Shown one piece after another: positions 62,437 to 64,000 of a stretch of 64,000 nt of DNA. The notes beneath the pieces were generated by a model, which was given only the letters and a program-made list of their open reading frames with translations, was not told the DNA's origin and made no database searches. A program made the translations under genes and the position numbers. Source of the DNA: Gaiellasilicea sp037720595 (GTDB lineage Bacteria; Actinomycetota; Thermoleophilia; Gaiellales; Gaiellaceae); the NCBI GenBank assembly GCA_037720595.1, contig JBBJLW010000010.1, positions 44,982 through 108,981 of the forward strand, in the 5' to 3' direction. Positions within the stretch are counted from its first letter, which is position 1; each line of letters opens with the position of its first letter.

Positions 62437-64000
62437 GACGTCTTGGCCTCCTTGACCTCTTCCTCATCGACCACCTCGTAGTCGGCGTCCTCGATCACCT
62501 CGTCCGCGTCGCCGCCGGCGCCGTTGCCATCGCCGGAAGCCTGCGCCTGCTGCTGTGCGCTCGCCTGGGCATAGACCGCGTCGGCGAGCGACCGCGCCGC
62601 TTCGTTCAGCGCCTCGGTCTTCGCCTGGATCTCGGCCACATCCGTGGACTCGAGCGTGGCGCGGAGCTCCATGATCCGACCCTCGATCGTCGAGGCATCA
62701 GCCTCCTCCAGCTTCTCGCGGTGATCCTTGAGGCTCCGCTCGGTCTGGTAGGCGAGGTTCTCCGCCAGATTGCGGGCGTCGGCCAGCTCGCGGAGCGTGC
62801 GCGCCTCGCCGGCGTGCGCCTCCGCGTCCTTCACCATCCGCTGCACCTCGTCCTCGGAGAGCCCCGAGCCGCCTTCGATCTTGATCTGCTGCTCGTTGCC
62901 GGTGCCGTGATCCTTGGCGGTGACGTGGATGATCCCGTTCGCGTCGATGTCAAAGCTGACCTCGATTTGCGGCATCCCCTGCATCGCGGGCGGGATCCCG
63001 ACGAGCTGGAACTTGCCGAGCGTCTTGTTGTAGACGGCCATCTCCGACTCGCCCTGGAGCACGTGGATCTCCACCGACGGCTGGTTGTCCTCTGCGGTCG
63101 TGTACGTCTGCGACTTCTTCGTCGGAATCGTCGTGTTCCGCTCGATCAACGCGTTGAAGACACCGCCCTTGGTCTCGATCCCGAGCGAGAGCGGGGTGAC
63201 GTCGAGCAGGAGCACGTCCTTGACCTCGCCCTTGAGGACGCCCGCCTGGATCGCGGCGCCGACGGCGACGACCTCGTCCGGGTTGACGCCCTTGTGAGGA
63301 TCCCTGCCGAGGATCTCCTTCACCTTCTCCTGTACCGCCGGCATCCGGGTCATTCCGCCGACGAGGACGACGTGCTCGATCTTCGAGGCGTCGAGCCCCG
63401 CGTCGGCGAGCGCCGCCTTCGTCGGGCCGACGGTTCGCTCGACGAGATCGGCGGTGATCTCACCGAGCTTCGCACGCGTGAGCTGGAGGTCGAGGTGCTT
63501 CGGTCCCTCGGCCGTCGCGGTGACGAACGGCAGGTTGATCTGGGTCGTCATCGTCGAGCTGAGCTCGATCTTCGCCTTCTCGCCGGCCTCGTAGAGCCGC
63601 TGCAGCGCCATCTTGTCGGCGGCCAGATCGATCCCCTGGTCCTTCTTGAACTCCGAGACCATCCAGTCGACGATCGCCTTGTCGAAGTTGTCGCCGCCGA
63701 GGTGGTTGTCCCCGTTCGTCGACTTGACCTCGAAGACGCCGTCGCCGAGCTCGAGCACCGAGACGTCGAACGTGCCGCCGCCGAGGTCGAAGACGAGGAT
63801 CGTCTGGTCGCCGCCCTCCTTGTCGAGCCCGTACGCGAGCGCGGCCGCGGTGGGCTCGTTGACGATCCGGAGGACGTTCAGCCCGGCGATCTTGCCGGCG
63901 TCCTTCGTCGCCTCGCGCTGCGCGTTGTTGAAGTACGCGGGAACGGTGATCACGGCGTCCGAGACCGGCTCGCCGAGGTACGCCTCAGCGTCGGTCTTCA
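62433..64000 (-). CDS. dnaK: Chaperone DnaK, N-terminal part outside window
   Basis: The visible 521 codons hold the end of the ATPase domain (VITVPAYFNNAQREATKDAG, VFDLGGGTFDVSVLELGDG, VVLVGGMTRMPAVQEKVKEI), the linker DVLLLDVTPLSLGIETKGG, the substrate-binding domain and the helical lid, ending in an acidic tail. Roughly the first 110 residues, and the promoter, lie past 64000. DnaK also acts as HspR co-repressor in actinobacteria. Confidence 0.97.
   Translation of the reverse strand, partial: KTDAEAYLGEPVSDAVITVPAYFNNAQREATKDAGKIAGLNVLRIVNEPTAAALAYGLDKEGGDQTILVFDLGGGTFDVSVLELGDGVFEVKSTNGDNHLGGDNFDKAIVDWMVSEFKKDQGIDLAADKMALQRLYEAGEKAKIELSSTMTTQINLPFVTATAEGPKHLDLQLTRAKLGEITADLVERTVGPTKAALADAGLDASKIEHVVLVGGMTRMPAVQEKVKEILGRDPHKGVNPDEVVAVGAAIQAGVLKGEVKDVLLLDVTPLSLGIETKGGVFNALIERNTTIPTKKSQTYTTAEDNQPSVEIHVLQGESEMAVYNKTLGKFQLVGIPPAMQGMPQIEVSFDIDANGIIHVTAKDHGTGNEQQIKIEGGSGLSEDEVQRMVKDAEAHAGEARTLRELADARNLAENLAYQTERSLKDHREKLEEADASTIEGRIMELRATLESTDVAEIQAKTEALNEAARSLADAVYAQASAQQQAQASGDGNGAGGDADEVIEDADYEVVDEEEVKEAKTS

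Overview
The window comes from a high-GC Gram-positive actinomycete chromosome. Gene content and order point to a deep-branching class such as Thermoleophilia/Gaiellales; this placement is inference, not a database result. Signs are: the order dnaK-grpE-dnaJ-hspR-clpB with a MerR-type HspR; mazG-eno-pyk next to an FtsB/DivIC-like protein and a DUF501 protein; metG-tatD/rsmA-ispE followed by tRNA-Gln, glmU, prs, rplY, pth and mfd; an LCP cell-wall glycopolymer transferase; no outer-membrane genes; and very frequent GTG starts. The sequence is mostly core genome. No phage, insertion sequence, CRISPR array or plasmid region was seen.

Region by region. 0-3.8 kb: small redox and lactoylglutathione-lyase-fold genes, a 7Fe ferredoxin, a DUF309 protein and an aminoglycoside-nucleotidyltransferase-like gene. 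3.8-11.7 kb (minus): a tightly coupled run from a GAF/SpoIIE phosphatase through a membrane-bound spermidine-synthase-like protein, GDPD, L,D-transpeptidase, TlpA-like thioredoxin, CcmH and CcdA. 11.7-16.9 kb: membrane proteins, a PAP2 phosphatase, an unusual HTH-receiver protein, the FtsB/DUF501 division cluster and pyruvate kinase. 16.9-26.8 kb: eno, mazG, a PrsA-like foldase, mfd and two ABC-exporter half-transporters with complementary degenerate ATP sites. 27-33.3 kb: greA, tag, pth, rplY, a decayed patch, prs, glmU and tRNA-Gln. 33.3-42.5 kb: ispE, a fused tatD-rsmA ORF, metG, an M23 peptidase, rsmI, a ROK glucokinase and an LCP protein. 42.5-53.4 kb: a GT-C-like membrane protein, a pseudouridine catabolism pair with an enolase-superfamily partner, a beta-propeller/LysR divergent pair, a futalosine-hydrolase-like gene, pepF and an inactivated short-chain dehydrogenase. 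53.4-58 kb: two secreted proteins, a LuxR-type regulator, an AfsR/SARP regulator and two cupins. 58-64 kb: the clpB-hspR-dnaJ-grpE-dnaK stress operon, with dnaK running off the end.

Many same-strand genes overlap by ATGA, GTGA or TGATG, so translational coupling is the rule. This rule was used to choose several starts. I did not find a clearly new defence or signalling system. The strongest unusual observations are the complementary half-dead ABC exporter pair, the TatD-RsmA fusion, a frameshifted and deleted 3-hydroxybutyrate-dehydrogenase-like pseudogene, a probable frameshifted zinc-ribbon gene near 30 kb, and the long out-of-frame overlap between the M23 peptidase gene and metG.
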